Below are positions 1 through 9,569 of a stretch of 64,000 nucleotides of DNA, piece after piece; positions within the stretch are counted from its first letter, which is position 1; the number at the start of each line of letters is the position of its first letter. A program made the position numbers and the translations under genes. Origin of the DNA: Cellulophaga tyrosinoxydans. GTDB taxonomy: Bacteria > Bacteroidota > Bacteroidia > Flavobacteriales > Flavobacteriaceae. Below the pieces are notes generated by a model. It was given only the letters and a program-made list of their open reading frames with translations, was not told where the DNA came from and did not search any database. Where the stretch lies: positions 62,001-126,000 of the forward strand of contig NZ_FWXO01000005.1 of the NCBI RefSeq assembly GCF_900176415.1, written 5' to 3'.

Positions 1-2
1 CT

Positions 3-707
3 AAAGAAGATAGCGCAACCTTTGTATCAAATTATATTAATAATTGGGCAACCAAGCAGTTATTGTTATCTAAATCTAAAATAAATTTACCTGAAGAAAA
101 ATTACAAGAATTTAATCAACTTATAGAAAATTATAAAACAGATTTATATACCAGAGCTTATAAAGAAGCATTGGTGAGTCAGTCACAAGATACTGTTATT
201 TCTGCACAAGAGTTAAGCGACTTTTATGAACGAGAAAAGGAAAATTTTAAGCTTAAAGAAAAGCTTGTAAAATTGCGATTTGTTGAATTGCCTATGCAAT
301 TTTTAAATAAAGACGAAGTCGTAAAACGTTTAGATAGGTTTAATGCTAAAGATGCTAAGTTTTTAGATTCTATTGGGATTCAGTTTAAAAAAATAAATTT
401 TAATGATTCTATTTGGGTAAAAGCTTCAAGAATTATAAATGAAATACCACCTTTAACCTATGAAAATGAGGCTGGATACTTAAAAAAATCACAATTTTTT
501 GAATTACAGGATTCATTAGGGGTATATTTGGCAAAGGTTACCGATGTTTTAAACACAAATGATACGGCACCGTTGTCATTTATTAAACCATCTATAAAGC
601 AAGTTTTATTAAACCGAAGACGATTAGAATTAATCAGAAAACTTGAAACTGAAATTATTGACGATGCAATTAAAGATAAAGAATTTGAAATCTATGTTAA
701 AGATTAA
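3..707 (+). CDS. SurA/PpiC-like periplasmic chaperone, 5' partial
   Basis: The reading frame is open from base 3, so the true start lies before the window; only about 235 C-terminal residues are present. The protein is charged and helix-rich, with a poorly conserved middle part where parvulin-type peptidyl-prolyl isomerases carry their rotamase domain. The tail is typical of SurA-like proteins of Bacteroidota. It overlaps the start of the downstream SurA-like gene by 14 nt, which indicates translational coupling. Flavobacteria often carry consecutive SurA/PpiC-type genes ahead of a MoxR gene, as here. The likely role is outer-membrane protein folding in the periplasm. Whether it has isomerase activity cannot be judged, because I see no clear rotamase signature. 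Confidence 0.6.
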   Translation, partial: KEDSATFVSNYINNWATKQLLLSKSKINLPEEKLQEFNQLIENYKTDLYTRAYKEALVSQSQDTVISAQELSDFYEREKENFKLKEKLVKLRFVELPMQFLNKDEVVKRLDRFNAKDAKFLDSIGIQFKKINFNDSIWVKASRIINEIPPLTYENEAGYLKKSQFFELQDSLGVYLAKVTDVLNTNDTAPLSFIKPSIKQVLLNRRRLELIRKLETEIIDDAIKDKEFEIYVKD

Positions 708-2130
708 GAACACCCTTACCATTTTACTAGTATTGATTTTTGGAGCAGTACAAGCACAAGATACGATTGAAGCTGCAACAGCTGAACCTATAAATGATGT
801 GGCTCAAGTAAGCCAAGTTTCAGATTCCATAAAGCCATTTAAAAAAATAAAATTAGATGGAGTTGCCGCTGTAGTAGGTGATTATTTAATTTTAGAATCT
901 GATATCGATAAAACTTTAATCGATTTACGTAATCAAGGAGTTTCTGCAGATGAGGTTTCAAGATGTGGGTTATTGGGTAAATTAATGGAAGACAGGTTAT
1001 ATGCGCACCAAGCTGTCCAAGATAGTATTCTTGTGGCGGATGATGAAGTAAACGCAACAAGTGATGCCCAAATAGCACAGTTGGTTTCAAAAGTTGGATC
1101 AATAGAAAAAGTATTGGCATTCTACAAAAAGCAAGACGAAGAAAGCTTTAGAGAAGAACTTTACAAGATTAACAAATTGCGTATGCTTTCTGAAAAAATG
1201 CAGCGTAAAATTGTAGAAGAAATAGAGATTACTCCAGAAGAAGTAAGACAGTTTTTCAATAAAATTCCAGAAGATCAGCGTCCGGTTTTTGGAGCAGAAT
1301 TAGAAATAGCTCAAATAGTTAAAAAGCCAGAAGCGCCGGAAGAAGAAAAACAAAAAGTCCTTGATCGTCTAAACAAAATTAGAGAAGATGTTTTGGAAAG
1401 AGGTTCTAGCTTTGCGGTAAAAGCAATTTTATATACCGAAGATCCTGGATCTAAGCAAAATGGAGGTTTATATACCGGTATCACCAAGCAAACAGGTTTT
1501 GCTAAAGAATTTAAGGATATGGCTTTTAGCCTAAATGTAGGCGAAGTTTCTGAACCATTTGAAACAAGTTTTGGTATTCATATTTTAACAGTAGATAAAA
1601 TATTAGGTCAGCAAAGAGATGTGCGCCATATTTTAATGATTCCTAAAGTGCCGCAAAGTGCCTTAGATGCTGCTAAGAAAGAACTAGATACTATTAGACA
1701 AGGTATTATAGACGGTAAATTTACATTTGCAGAAGCAGCTTTAAATTTTTCAGATCAAACCGAAACAAAATTCGATGGTGGTCAATTAAGAAATCCATCA
1801 GATTATGGCTCTAGATTTGAATTAACCAATATGGATCCTACATTCTACAATCAAATTAGAAATTTAAAAGATAACGAGATTTCTCAACCTATTTTAGAAG
1901 AAGATCCACGCGAAGGTACTAGTTATAAAATAATGAAAATCACCAATCGTTACGATGAGCATGAAGCTGATTTTTCAAAGGATTATTTAAAAATTCAGCA
2001 ATTGGCACTTACGCAAAAGCAAGCCGATGCCATTGGTAAATGGATGAAAGAGCATATTGAAGATACCTATGTGAGTGTTAATGCTTCAAATCAGGATTGC
2101 GATTTTACTAACAACTGGGTAAAAAAGTAA
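694..2130 (+). CDS. surA: Peptidyl-prolyl cis-trans isomerase, SurA-type periplasmic chaperone
   Basis: A 478-residue protein with a Sec signal peptide (MLKIKNTLTILL... ending AQA-Q). The frame is open back to 643, but the ATG at 694 gives a clean signal peptide and is preferred. An N-terminal SurA-like helical region is followed by two parvulin (PpiC) domains: roughly residues 200-300, with an NGGLYTGI motif, and 305-415, with DGGQLRNP and a preceding RHILM strand. This is the domain order of E. coli SurA, which escorts outer-membrane proteins through the periplasm and isomerises prolyl bonds. The start overlaps the preceding SurA-like gene and the stop lies 4 nt before the MoxR start, so the three are probably co-transcribed. 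Confidence 0.85.
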   Translation: MLKIKNTLTILLVLIFGAVQAQDTIEAATAEPINDVAQVSQVSDSIKPFKKIKLDGVAAVVGDYLILESDIDKTLIDLRNQGVSADEVSRCGLLGKLMEDRLYAHQAVQDSILVADDEVNATSDAQIAQLVSKVGSIEKVLAFYKKQDEESFREELYKINKLRMLSEKMQRKIVEEIEITPEEVRQFFNKIPEDQRPVFGAELEIAQIVKKPEAPEEEKQKVLDRLNKIREDVLERGSSFAVKAILYTEDPGSKQNGGLYTGITKQTGFAKEFKDMAFSLNVGEVSEPFETSFGIHILTVDKILGQQRDVRHILMIPKVPQSALDAAKKELDTIRQGIIDGKFTFAEAALNFSDQTETKFDGGQLRNPSDYGSRFELTNMDPTFYNQIRNLKDNEISQPILEEDPREGTSYKIMKITNRYDEHEADFSKDYLKIQQLALTQKQADAIGKWMKEHIEDTYVSVNASNQDCDFTNNWVKK

Positions 2131-2134
2131 ATTT

Positions 2135-3088
2135 ATGTCAGATGTTACTGCCATTAACAACCTTGTAACAAAGCATGCTATATTAAAAAAGGAAATAGCA
2201 AAAACTATTATAGGGCAGACAAATGTAGTAGAACAGATATTGTTATCTGTTTATACTGGAGGCCACTCGCTATTGATAGGAGTGCCAGGTTTGGCGAAAA
2301 CCTTAATGGTACATACAATTGCACAAGCATTAGGTTTAGATTTTAAGAGAATACAATTTACACCAGATTTAATGCCAAGTGATATACTTGGTAGTGAAAT
2401 TCTGGATCAGGATAGAAAGTTTAAGTTTATAAAAGGGCCAATTTTTTCAAATATTATTCTGGCCGACGAGATAAATAGAACACCACCAAAAACTCAAGCT
2501 GCCTTGTTAGAAGCAATGCAGGAAAGAACCGTTACAATTGCAGGGGTAAATTACAAGCTGCCTGCGCCATATTTTGTTTTGGCAACTCAAAACCCTATAG
2601 AACAAGAAGGTACATATCCATTGCCAGAAGCGCAATTAGACCGATTTATGTTTGCAATAGAATTGCAATATCCTTCCGTTGAAGAAGAAATAGCTATTGT
2701 AAAAGCAACAACTTCCGATGAAATTCATAAAATAAATGCCCTATTTACAGCGGATGAAATAGTAGCTATACAACAATTAATTCGTAGAATTCCAGTACCT
2801 GATAACGTGGTGAACTATGCGGTGAAATTGGTAAATAGCACAAGACCAAATTTAGCGACGGCAACAGATTACGTAAAACAATACATAGATTGGGGTGCAG
2901 GTCCAAGAGCATCTCAAAATTTAATTTTAGGAGCCAAAGCACATGCAGCAATACATGGAAAATACTCACCAGATATTGAAGATGTAAAAGCAGTCGCTTA
3001 TGGCATTTTAAGACATCGGATTATAAAAAACTATAAAGCAGAGGCGGAGGGTATTTCTGAGGATACCATCATAAGTAATTTGCTGTAG
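2135..3088 (+). CDS. MoxR-family AAA+ ATPase
   Basis: A 317-residue cytosolic AAA+ protein of usual MoxR length. Walker A is GVPGLAKT (residues 49-56); Walker B is IILADE (107-112), followed by the MoxR-typical INRTPPKTQAALLEAMQE. Sensor and lid regions follow in the C-terminal third. MoxR ATPases act as chaperones in maturation of metal- or cofactor-dependent complexes and are often paired with von Willebrand A-domain proteins. No such partner is seen here; the gene instead sits 4 nt after the SurA-like gene, a frequent flavobacterial arrangement. The specific client is unknown. Confidence 0.9.
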   Translation: MSDVTAINNLVTKHAILKKEIAKTIIGQTNVVEQILLSVYTGGHSLLIGVPGLAKTLMVHTIAQALGLDFKRIQFTPDLMPSDILGSEILDQDRKFKFIKGPIFSNIILADEINRTPPKTQAALLEAMQERTVTIAGVNYKLPAPYFVLATQNPIEQEGTYPLPEAQLDRFMFAIELQYPSVEEEIAIVKATTSDEIHKINALFTADEIVAIQQLIRRIPVPDNVVNYAVKLVNSTRPNLATATDYVKQYIDWGAGPRASQNLILGAKAHAAIHGKYSPDIEDVKAVAYGILRHRIIKNYKAEAEGISEDTIISNLL

Positions 3089-3241
3089 TTATTAATTAAG
3101 TTTCAAACGTTTTCGCAACGAATAATGTTAAAATAATCTTCAAAAATTATTAGATTCGTTTTTTAGATCACATTTTTCAGTTTTTTTATTAAAATCGATG
3201 GAATCGTAATACAATTCTTTTATTTACCCTTTAGATTTTAG

Positions 3242-3249
3242 TAATTTTG
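3242..3249 (+). promoter_or_regulatory. Candidate -7 promoter box for the aconitase gene
   Basis: TAATTTTG matches the Bacteroidota -7 consensus TAnnTTTG and lies 31 nt before the aconitase ATG, within a 192-bp non-coding gap. No convincing TTTG -33 element is visible at the expected distance. Confidence 0.45.
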
Positions 3250-3280
3250 TAAGATTGCAATAATTAAAATATATAGAATA

Positions 3281-5554
3281 ATGGCATTTGATATAGACAT
3301 GATTAAAAAAGTGTACGCCAATATGGCTGAACGTGTTGATAAAGCACGTGAGGTTGTTGGTAAGCCACTTACACTTTCAGAGAAAATTTTATATTCCCAC
3401 CTTTGGGATGGTACACCTACTAAAGCTTTTGCAAGAGGTAAGGATTATGTGGATTTTGCACCTGATCGTATTGCTTGTCAAGATGCTACTGCCCAAATGG
3501 CATTATTGCAATTTATGCAGGCTGGTAAGGCTAAAGTTGCTGTGCCAACAACAGTACACTGTGATCACTTGATTCAAGCAAAAAGTGGTGCGGTTGCTGA
3601 TTTAAAGTCTGCAAATACTACAAGTGCCGAAGTTTTTAATTTCTTAGAATCTGTATCAAATAAATATGGTATTGGTTTTTGGAAACCAGGCGCAGGGATT
3701 ATACACCAAGTTGTGCTTGAGAATTATGCATTCCCTGGAGGAATGATGATTGGAACAGATTCGCATACCGTAAATGCTGGTGGTTTAGGAATGGTTGCAA
3801 TTGGTGTTGGTGGAGCTGATGCAGTTGATGTAATGGCCGGAATGGCATGGGAGCTTAAATTCCCTAAATTAATTGGAGTTAAATTAACAGGTACCATTTC
3901 TGGATGGACTGCACCTAAAGATGTTATCTTAAAAGTTGCGGAAATATTAACTGTAAAAGGTGGAACTGGTGCAATAGTAGAATATTTTGGTCCAGGAGCT
4001 ATATCATTATCATGTACAGGTAAAGGTACCATTTGTAATATGGGAGCTGAAATTGGTGCAACTACATCAACTTTTGGTTATGATGATGCTATGGAGCGTT
4101 ATTTAAGAGCTACAGATAGAGCAGATATTGCAGATGCAGCAAACAAAGTAAGAGAGCATTTAACAGCTGATGCTGAGGTTTATGCAAGTCCTGAAAAATA
4201 TTTTGATGAAGTAATTGAAATTAATTTATCAGAATTAACACCATTATTAAATGGTCCTTTTACTCCAGACTTATCTACAAAAGTTGGTAAGGATATGAAT
4301 AAGAAGGCTACTGAACATGAATGGCCTTTAGCTGTAGAATGGGGATTAATTGGTTCTTGTACCAATTCATCATACGAAGATTTGTCTAGAGCTTCGTCGA
4401 TTGCACAACAAGCATTAGACAAAGGAATTACAATGAAAGCAGAATTAGGTATTAACCCTGGTTCAGAGCAAGTGCGTTATACCGCTGAAAGAGATGGTAT
4501 TTTACAAGTGTTTGAAAACTTGAACGCTAAAATATTTACAAATGCTTGTGGACCTTGTATTGGTCAATGGGCTAGATACAGTGATCCAAAAAATGCACCT
4601 AAAAACAGCATTGTACATTCTTTTAATAGAAACTTTGCTAAACGTGCTGATGGAAACCCAAATACACATGCTTTTGTGGCTTCACCTGAAATAACTGCAG
4701 CAATAGCGATAGCAGGTAGATTAGATTTTAACCCAATGACAGATAAACTAATCAACGATAAAGGGCAAGAAGTAATGTTTGATGAACCAAAAGGATGGGA
4801 GCTACCTCCAAAAGGTTTTGCTGTTGAAGATGCTGGTTATTTAGCGCCTGATGAAGACGGCTCAGGAGTAGTTGTAAAAGTAGATCCGGATTCTGAAAGA
4901 TTACAATTATTAGAACCTTTTACTCCAATTAAGGATGAAAGTTTAATGGGTGCTAAATTATTAATTAAAGCATTCGGTAAATGTACAACAGACCATATTT
5001 CTATGGCAGGACCATGGTTGCGTTTCCGTGGGCATTTAGATAATATTTCTAATAACTGTTTAATTGGAGCAGTAAATGCATTTGGTCATAAAACAAATTT
5101 TGTAAAAAACCAATTGACAGGTGAATATGGTGGTGTACCAGATACGGCACGTGCATACAAAGCAGCTGGCGTTAGATCAATAGTGGTTGGGGATCATAAT
5201 TATGGAGAAGGTTCTTCACGTGAGCATGCAGCTATGGAGCCTAGACATTTAGGAGTTGCCGCTGTTTTAGTAAAATCTTTTGCACGTATTCATGAAACAA
5301 ACCTTAAAAAACAAGGAATGTTAGGTCTTACTTTTTCAAAAGAAAGTGATTACGACTTAATTCAAGAAGATGATACATTTAATTTTATAGATATTGCTGA
5401 ATTTGCTCCAGATAAACAATTGACTATTGAAATAGTTCATAAAGACGGAAGTAAAGATACTATTAAAGTAAACCATACCTATAATCAATCCCAAATTGAT
5501 TGGTACAGAGAAGGTTCTGCTTTAAATGTTATTAAAAAAGAAAATGCAGCTTAG
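3281..5554 (+). CDS. acn: Aconitate hydratase (mitochondrial-type aconitase)
   Basis: A 757-residue cytosolic enzyme converting citrate to isocitrate in the TCA cycle. The three [4Fe-4S] ligands are visible as C360 (GSCTNSS) and C423/C426 (NACGPC); their spacing matches mitochondrial aconitase. The N-terminal substrate region contains [14 protein letters not shown], and the C-terminal swivel domain has the [14 protein letters not shown] motif. Length and motifs favour the mitochondrial/Bacteroidota class over the 890-residue AcnA or the rearranged AcnB. It is a single-gene unit: a promoter-like box lies 31 nt upstream and a strong terminator 41 nt downstream. Confidence 0.95.
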   Translation: MAFDIDMIKKVYANMAERVDKAREVVGKPLTLSEKILYSHLWDGTPTKAFARGKDYVDFAPDRIACQDATAQMALLQFMQAGKAKVAVPTTVHCDHLIQAKSGAVADLKSANTTSAEVFNFLESVSNKYGIGFWKPGAGIIHQVVLENYAFPGGMMIGTDSHTVNAGGLGMVAIGVGGADAVDVMAGMAWELKFPKLIGVKLTGTISGWTAPKDVILKVAEILTVKGGTGAIVEYFGPGAISLSCTGKGTICNMGAEIGATTSTFGYDDAMERYLRATDRADIADAANKVREHLTADAEVYASPEKYFDEVIEINLSELTPLLNGPFTPDLSTKVGKDMNKKATEHEWPLAVEWGLIGSCTNSSYEDLSRASSIAQQALDKGITMKAELGINPGSEQVRYTAERDGILQVFENLNAKIFTNACGPCIGQWARYSDPKNAPKNSIVHSFNRNFAKRADGNPNTHAFVASPEITAAIAIAGRLDFNPMTDKLINDKGQEVMFDEPKGWELPPKGFAVEDAGYLAPDEDGSGVVVKVDPDSERLQLLEPFTPIKDESLMGAKLLIKAFGKCTTDHISMAGPWLRFRGHLDNISNNCLIGAVNAFGHKTNFVKNQLTGEYGGVPDTARAYKAAGVRSIVVGDHNYGEGSSREHAAMEPRHLGVAAVLVKSFARIHETNLKKQGMLGLTFSKESDYDLIQEDDTFNFIDIAEFAPDKQLTIEIVHKDGSKDTIKVNHTYNQSQIDWYREGSALNVIKKENAA

Positions 5555-5594
5555 TAATATACTTATCTTAAAAATAAGTTAAATATAATTGAAT

Positions 5595-5624
5595 AAAACT
5601 CCTGATATTAGTCAGGAGTTTTTT
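5595..5624 (+). terminator. Rho-independent terminator after aconitase
   Basis: An 11-bp perfect stem (AAAACTCCTGA / TCAGGAGTTTT) with a 6-nt loop runs into a T tract. It ends the aconitase transcript before the thioredoxin pair. Confidence 0.9.
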
Positions 5625-5648
5625 AGTTTTGGAGAAATCTAAAGAAGA

Positions 5649-6209
5649 ATGAAAATCACTAAGAAAACTGTATTAAATATTTTATTATTTGCCTTTATAA
5701 TTTCTTTTTTTGTCACTCCTTTAGGTGATTATAGTAAGGTACTTTTAAATAAAATATTCTCCTTTAGTCCATCTGTTACAGAAGAATCAGATAGAAATAA
5801 GATCACAGATTACGATTGGAAACTGAAAGATGCTAATTGGGATTTGTTCAATTTTAAACAGTCTAAAGGGAAAGTTGTTTTTGTAAACTTCTGGGCCTCG
5901 TGGGTACTTCCTTGTGAAGCAGAATTACAAAGTATTCAAGGCTTGTATGATAAATACCAAGGTAAAGTCGATTTTTATATCATAACTAACGAAGAAAGAG
6001 AACCTGTTGAGGCTTTCATGGCAGCACATAATTTGACTTTTCCAGTAACTTATTTATTTATAGGTGAAAAAATGCCGCTAAAACAAATTGAAGCTCCGTC
6101 TTCTTATCTGATAGATAAGGAAGGAAATATTGTTATTTATAAGAAAGGTATTGCGGATTGGGACAATTCTAAAATATATGAATTGCTTGATAAGCTTTTA
6201 GCAAAATGA
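5649..6209 (+). CDS. TlpA-like thioredoxin-fold protein with incomplete CXXC
   Basis: A 186-residue protein with one N-terminal membrane anchor (about residues 8-24), a linker, and a thioredoxin/TlpA fold facing the periplasm. Where TlpA family members have WCxxC, this protein reads WASWVLPCE: V86 replaces the N-terminal nucleophilic cysteine and only C89 remains. The cis-proline region (EAPSSYLID) and the rest of the fold look intact. The stop overlaps the start of the next, CXXC-containing paralogue by 4 nt (ATGA). With a single cysteine it cannot cycle as a normal disulfide reductase; it might bind a partner, form mixed disulfides or be structural. The reading frame is intact, so this is not a simple pseudogene. 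Confidence 0.8.
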   Translation: MKITKKTVLNILLFAFIISFFVTPLGDYSKVLLNKIFSFSPSVTEESDRNKITDYDWKLKDANWDLFNFKQSKGKVVFVNFWASWVLPCEAELQSIQGLYDKYQGKVDFYIITNEEREPVEAFMAAHNLTFPVTYLFIGEKMPLKQIEAPSSYLIDKEGNIVIYKKGIADWDNSKIYELLDKLLAK

Positions 6210-6772
6210 TAAAATTATCTAAAGATAAAATTGTTAATCTTTTAATTCTTTTAGCTTTAGGAGCACTACTTTTTACGCCTATAGGGTTTCAATTTAAGGT
6301 GCTAGTAAATAAGATTTTTTCTTTTAATCCTACGCAGTTGGAGCAAGAAGATAGTATTACTCTTACCAATTATAATTGGCAATTAACAGATGCCAATGGT
6401 GATATTGCCAATTTACTAGATTTTAAAAATAAGGTTGTTGTTATAAACATATGGGCAACATGGTGTCCGCCATGTGTGGCGGAAATTCCAGAATTTCAAA
6501 AGCTTTATGCCGATTATAAGAATAAAGTTTCATTTTTGTTTATTGCTCAAGACGAGAAAATTAAGGTTGATAACTTTCTTGCTAAGAAGGGATTTGGTTT
6601 ACCCGTTTATTATCAAAATAGTAAAGCTCCAAAAGCGCTAGAATCAAAATCAATTCCAAAAACTTTTGTAATAAGTAAAAACGGTCAGCTAGTAATTGCT
6701 GAAACTGGAGTTGCTAATTGGAACGGTACGGTTACCAGAAACTTACTCGATAAATTAATAGCTGAGGATTAA
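6206..6772 (+). CDS. TlpA family thiol-disulfide oxidoreductase
   Basis: A 188-residue membrane-anchored periplasmic thioredoxin (anchor about residues 9-25). The active site is WATWCPPC with C87 and C90, and the cis-proline is in SIPKTFVIS. TlpA/ResA-like proteins reduce disulfides outside the cytosol, for example during cytochrome c maturation, but no cytochrome genes adjoin. It is a tandem paralogue of the preceding gene: both share the anchor, the KILNKIFSF-like linker and the NW-L-DAN-D start of the fold. The genes overlap by 4 nt and are surely co-transcribed. The gene converges on crtZ with only 18 nt between stops, where I see no terminator. Confidence 0.88.
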   Translation: MIKLSKDKIVNLLILLALGALLFTPIGFQFKVLVNKIFSFNPTQLEQEDSITLTNYNWQLTDANGDIANLLDFKNKVVVINIWATWCPPCVAEIPEFQKLYADYKNKVSFLFIAQDEKIKVDNFLAKKGFGLPVYYQNSKAPKALESKSIPKTFVISKNGQLVIAETGVANWNGTVTRNLLDKLIAED

Positions 6773-6790
6773 AGTTTATCGTAATAAAAA

Positions 6791-7240
6791 CTATTTTTTA
6801 AAATATTTAAAAGGCACAAATAGCATTCCAAAACATTCGCCATCTTGCTTTCCTATATGTTTGTGATGCATTTTATGTGCTCTACGTACTCCTTTAGCAT
6901 ACCAATTATTAGCATTTCTAAATAATTTAAAGCGTTGGTGAATAAAAATGTCATGGACAAGAAAATATGCAGCACCATAAGCCATAATGCCTAGGCCAAT
7001 TGGCCATCCATACCAAAACCAAGTTTTTACTCCTGCTAGAATAAACGACATACTTACAACAGCATAAATAATGAAAAATGCGTCGTTTCTTTCAAACCAC
7101 GAATCATGATCTTTTTTATGGTGGTCTTTATGTAAAACCCATAGAAATCCATGCATTATATATTTATGACTAAACCATGCCATAAATTCCATAATAAGAA
7201 AAGTGCCTAGAAAAATAAGAATCCAAATAATTGTGTTCAT
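6791..7240 (-). CDS. crtZ: Beta-carotene 3-hydroxylase
   Basis: A 149-residue integral membrane di-iron hydroxylase of the fatty-acid hydroxylase/sterol desaturase superfamily. Histidine motifs visible in order are HKYIMH (HX4H), HKDHHKKDH, HDIFIHQ and HKMHHKH, which together supply the di-iron ligands. It converts beta-carotene to zeaxanthin, the usual yellow pigment of marine flavobacteria. It is the last gene of the carH-crtI-crtB-crtZ operon and starts 1 nt after the crtB stop. The length fits bacterial CrtZ (about 150-175). Confidence 0.92.
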   Translation of the reverse strand: MNTIIWILIFLGTFLIMEFMAWFSHKYIMHGFLWVLHKDHHKKDHDSWFERNDAFFIIYAVVSMSFILAGVKTWFWYGWPIGLGIMAYGAAYFLVHDIFIHQRFKLFRNANNWYAKGVRRAHKMHHKHIGKQDGECFGMLFVPFKYFKK

Positions 7241-7241
7241 A

Positions 7242-8081
7242 TTAAACCAAATTTAGTTTATAATTTACATATGATTTCGCCAAAAGTCCAAATTTTTGAT
7301 AGTTATTAACTCTTATGCGAGTATTTTGAATATCCATTGGTGGCGTTTTTTGTAGTTTTTGCAATAATTTAAAATAGTACTTATAAGCCGTATAAACACC
7401 GAATTTAGCGGTATTTGGTAATTTTTTAATGCCTGAATACCCTAAAGCAAAATCAGCTTGTATTTCTTCTACAATTCTCCTTTTTGATGTTTCATCTAAT
7501 GCATTGAGATTGGTATTCGGAAAATAGGTTCTATTTAATCCCTCAAAATCGTCTTTTAAATCACGAAGAAAATTTACTTTTTGGAAAGCGGAACCTAGAG
7601 CCATAGCTGATTCTTTTAAATCTTCATAGGCTTCTTTATTACCTTTTACAAACACCTTTAAGCACATTAAGCCTACAACATCTGCAGAGCCGTAAATATA
7701 TTCTTTATATTCTTCATCGGTTTTATAGACTGTTTTGTGTAGATCCATTCGCATGCTTTTCATAAAAGAGGCAACCAAATGGTAAGGAATATTATATTTA
7801 TGAAAAGTAAATTGAAAAGAGTTTAGAATTGGATTTAAACTAATTTTTTGCTCAATAGCTTCATTTAAATCGGTTTCAAACTTATTAAAAAGATAAGTTT
7901 TGTCGTAGTCATGGAACGTATCTACAATTTCATCGGCAAATCGTACAAAACCATAAATGTTATAAATATCACTGCGTATGGAAGAATGAAGCATCTTTGT
8001 AGCCAATGAAAATGATGTGCTATAACTTTTTGTTACAGCTTCACTGCATTTATAGGAGACAAGATCAAAAATACGTTTCAT
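7242..8081 (-). CDS. crtB: Phytoene synthase
   Basis: A 279-residue enzyme condensing two geranylgeranyl diphosphates into phytoene. Both aspartate-rich Mg-diphosphate binding motifs of the squalene/phytoene synthase family are present: DEIVD at residues 50-54 and DLKDD in the NFLRDLKDD segment. It lies 6 nt after crtI and 1 nt before crtZ in a minus-strand operon. The geranylgeranyl diphosphate synthase and lycopene cyclase needed for the full pathway are not in the window. Confidence 0.93.
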   Translation of the reverse strand: MKRIFDLVSYKCSEAVTKSYSTSFSLATKMLHSSIRSDIYNIYGFVRFADEIVDTFHDYDKTYLFNKFETDLNEAIEQKISLNPILNSFQFTFHKYNIPYHLVASFMKSMRMDLHKTVYKTDEEYKEYIYGSADVVGLMCLKVFVKGNKEAYEDLKESAMALGSAFQKVNFLRDLKDDFEGLNRTYFPNTNLNALDETSKRRIVEEIQADFALGYSGIKKLPNTAKFGVYTAYKYYFKLLQKLQKTPPMDIQNTRIRVNNYQKFGLLAKSYVNYKLNLV

Positions 8082-8087
8082 AATTTT

Positions 8088-9548
8088 CTAGTTTAGAGAT
8101 TTGGCTATTAGTTCAGACACTAATTTTCCTGAAATTAGTGCAGGAGGCACCCCTGGGCCTGGCACAGTAAGCTGACCAGTAAAATATAAGTTTTTTACTT
8201 TTTTACTCTTAAGGCCTGGTCTTAAAAATGCGGTTTGTGTTAATGTATTGGCTAATCCATATGCATTACCTTTATAAGAATTGTATTCCGATTTAAAATC
8301 ATTAACACAAAAAGATTCCTTTAATATAATATTGTTTTCAATAGTTTGTTGCGTTTTCTCTTCAAATCTTTTTAAAATAAGATTAAGATATTTTTCTCTT
8401 AATTCTGGTGTGTCTTCTAAATTAGGTGCAATTGGTATTAAAAAGAATCCTGTTTCGCAATGCTCTGGCGCCATAGAACTATCCGTTACTGATGGAAAAT
8501 TTGCATAAAATAGCGGATTTTTAGGCCATACAGGATCGTCATAAATTTCTTTTGCGTGCAATTCAAAATCTGTATCGAAAAACAAATTATGATGTTCTAT
8601 GTTTTTCAGTTTTTTATTGAATCCAACATAAAATAGTAGGGAAGAAGGAGCAAAGGTTTTCTTGTTCCAATAGGCTTCTGAAAATTGTTTGTTATCCTTA
8701 TTCAATAATGTCTCCGTATGGTGATAATCTGCCCCACTTAAAACTACATCAGCCAAATAAGTTTTTCCTTTTATTACAACACCTTTTGCAATTTTGTTTT
8801 CTACGACTATCTCATCAATAGCACTATCAGTATTAAGTATTACACCTAATTCTTCTGCTAAATGCTTCATTGCCTTTATAATTTCATACATCCCCCCTTT
8901 TGGATGCCAGGTGCCAAGTCCAAAATCGGCAAAATTCATAAAACTATAGAAAGATGGCGTTTTATTTGGTTTTGCTCCTAAGAATAAAACAGGAAATTCT
9001 AAGGTTGAAATTAGTTTAGGATTCTTAAATTTTTTACGTACCTGAGAGCTTATGGTTTTAAAGAACTGATCTACTCTAGTAATAGTTTCAGGAGTTATTA
9101 ATTCTAGTGGTGATAAGCCTGGCCTAAGTACAATTTTATCAATTGCAATGTGGTAGTTGTCTTGTGCTTGTTTAATAAATTTTCTAAGGTGTTTAGCACT
9201 ACCTTTTTCTATGCGTTCAAATTCTTCGCAAATTTTATCTAAACTATCGCCTATAGTAATTACGTCGTCTGAAAAGAAGATTTTGTAAGCAGGACTTAAT
9301 TTATCTAATTGGTAGTAGTTAGCTGTTTTTTTACCAAAATCAGCAAAAAACTTGTCAAAGATGTCTGGCATCCAGTACCAGCTTGGCCCCATATCAAAGG
9401 TGAAACCGTCTTTTACTAATTGTCTTGCTCTACCACCAACCGTATTATTTTTTTCATAGATGACAACCTCATGACCATCTTTAGCTAGATAACAGGCTGC
9501 AGATAGTGAGGAAAATCCAGAACCAATAACGATTATTTTTCTTTTCAT
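8088..9548 (-). CDS. crtI: Phytoene desaturase
   Basis: A 486-residue FAD-dependent desaturase that converts phytoene to lycopene. The N-terminus carries the dinucleotide-binding GSGFSSLSAACYLA motif followed by an acidic strand end (VVIYEKN). The C-terminus has the carotenoid-desaturase signature GPGVPPALISGKL. Length and operon position fit bacterial CrtI. It starts 21 nt after the regulator stop, suggesting regulator and biosynthetic genes share one promoter. Confidence 0.93.
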   Translation of the reverse strand: MKRKIIVIGSGFSSLSAACYLAKDGHEVVIYEKNNTVGGRARQLVKDGFTFDMGPSWYWMPDIFDKFFADFGKKTANYYQLDKLSPAYKIFFSDDVITIGDSLDKICEEFERIEKGSAKHLRKFIKQAQDNYHIAIDKIVLRPGLSPLELITPETITRVDQFFKTISSQVRKKFKNPKLISTLEFPVLFLGAKPNKTPSFYSFMNFADFGLGTWHPKGGMYEIIKAMKHLAEELGVILNTDSAIDEIVVENKIAKGVVIKGKTYLADVVLSGADYHHTETLLNKDNKQFSEAYWNKKTFAPSSLLFYVGFNKKLKNIEHHNLFFDTDFELHAKEIYDDPVWPKNPLFYANFPSVTDSSMAPEHCETGFFLIPIAPNLEDTPELREKYLNLILKRFEEKTQQTIENNIILKESFCVNDFKSEYNSYKGNAYGLANTLTQTAFLRPGLKSKKVKNLYFTGQLTVPGPGVPPALISGKLVSELIAKSLN

Positions 9549-9569
9549 AGATAGGTAGCAGTAGGTTTT

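Noticed and set aside
643-693. Upstream ATG (643) for the SurA-like gene
   Set aside because: It adds 17 charged residues ahead of a proper signal peptide and lies deep in the preceding gene; the ATG at 694 is better.
3724-4755. Antisense open frames within aconitase
   Set aside because: No start context or plausible protein; they are by-products of the coding strand.
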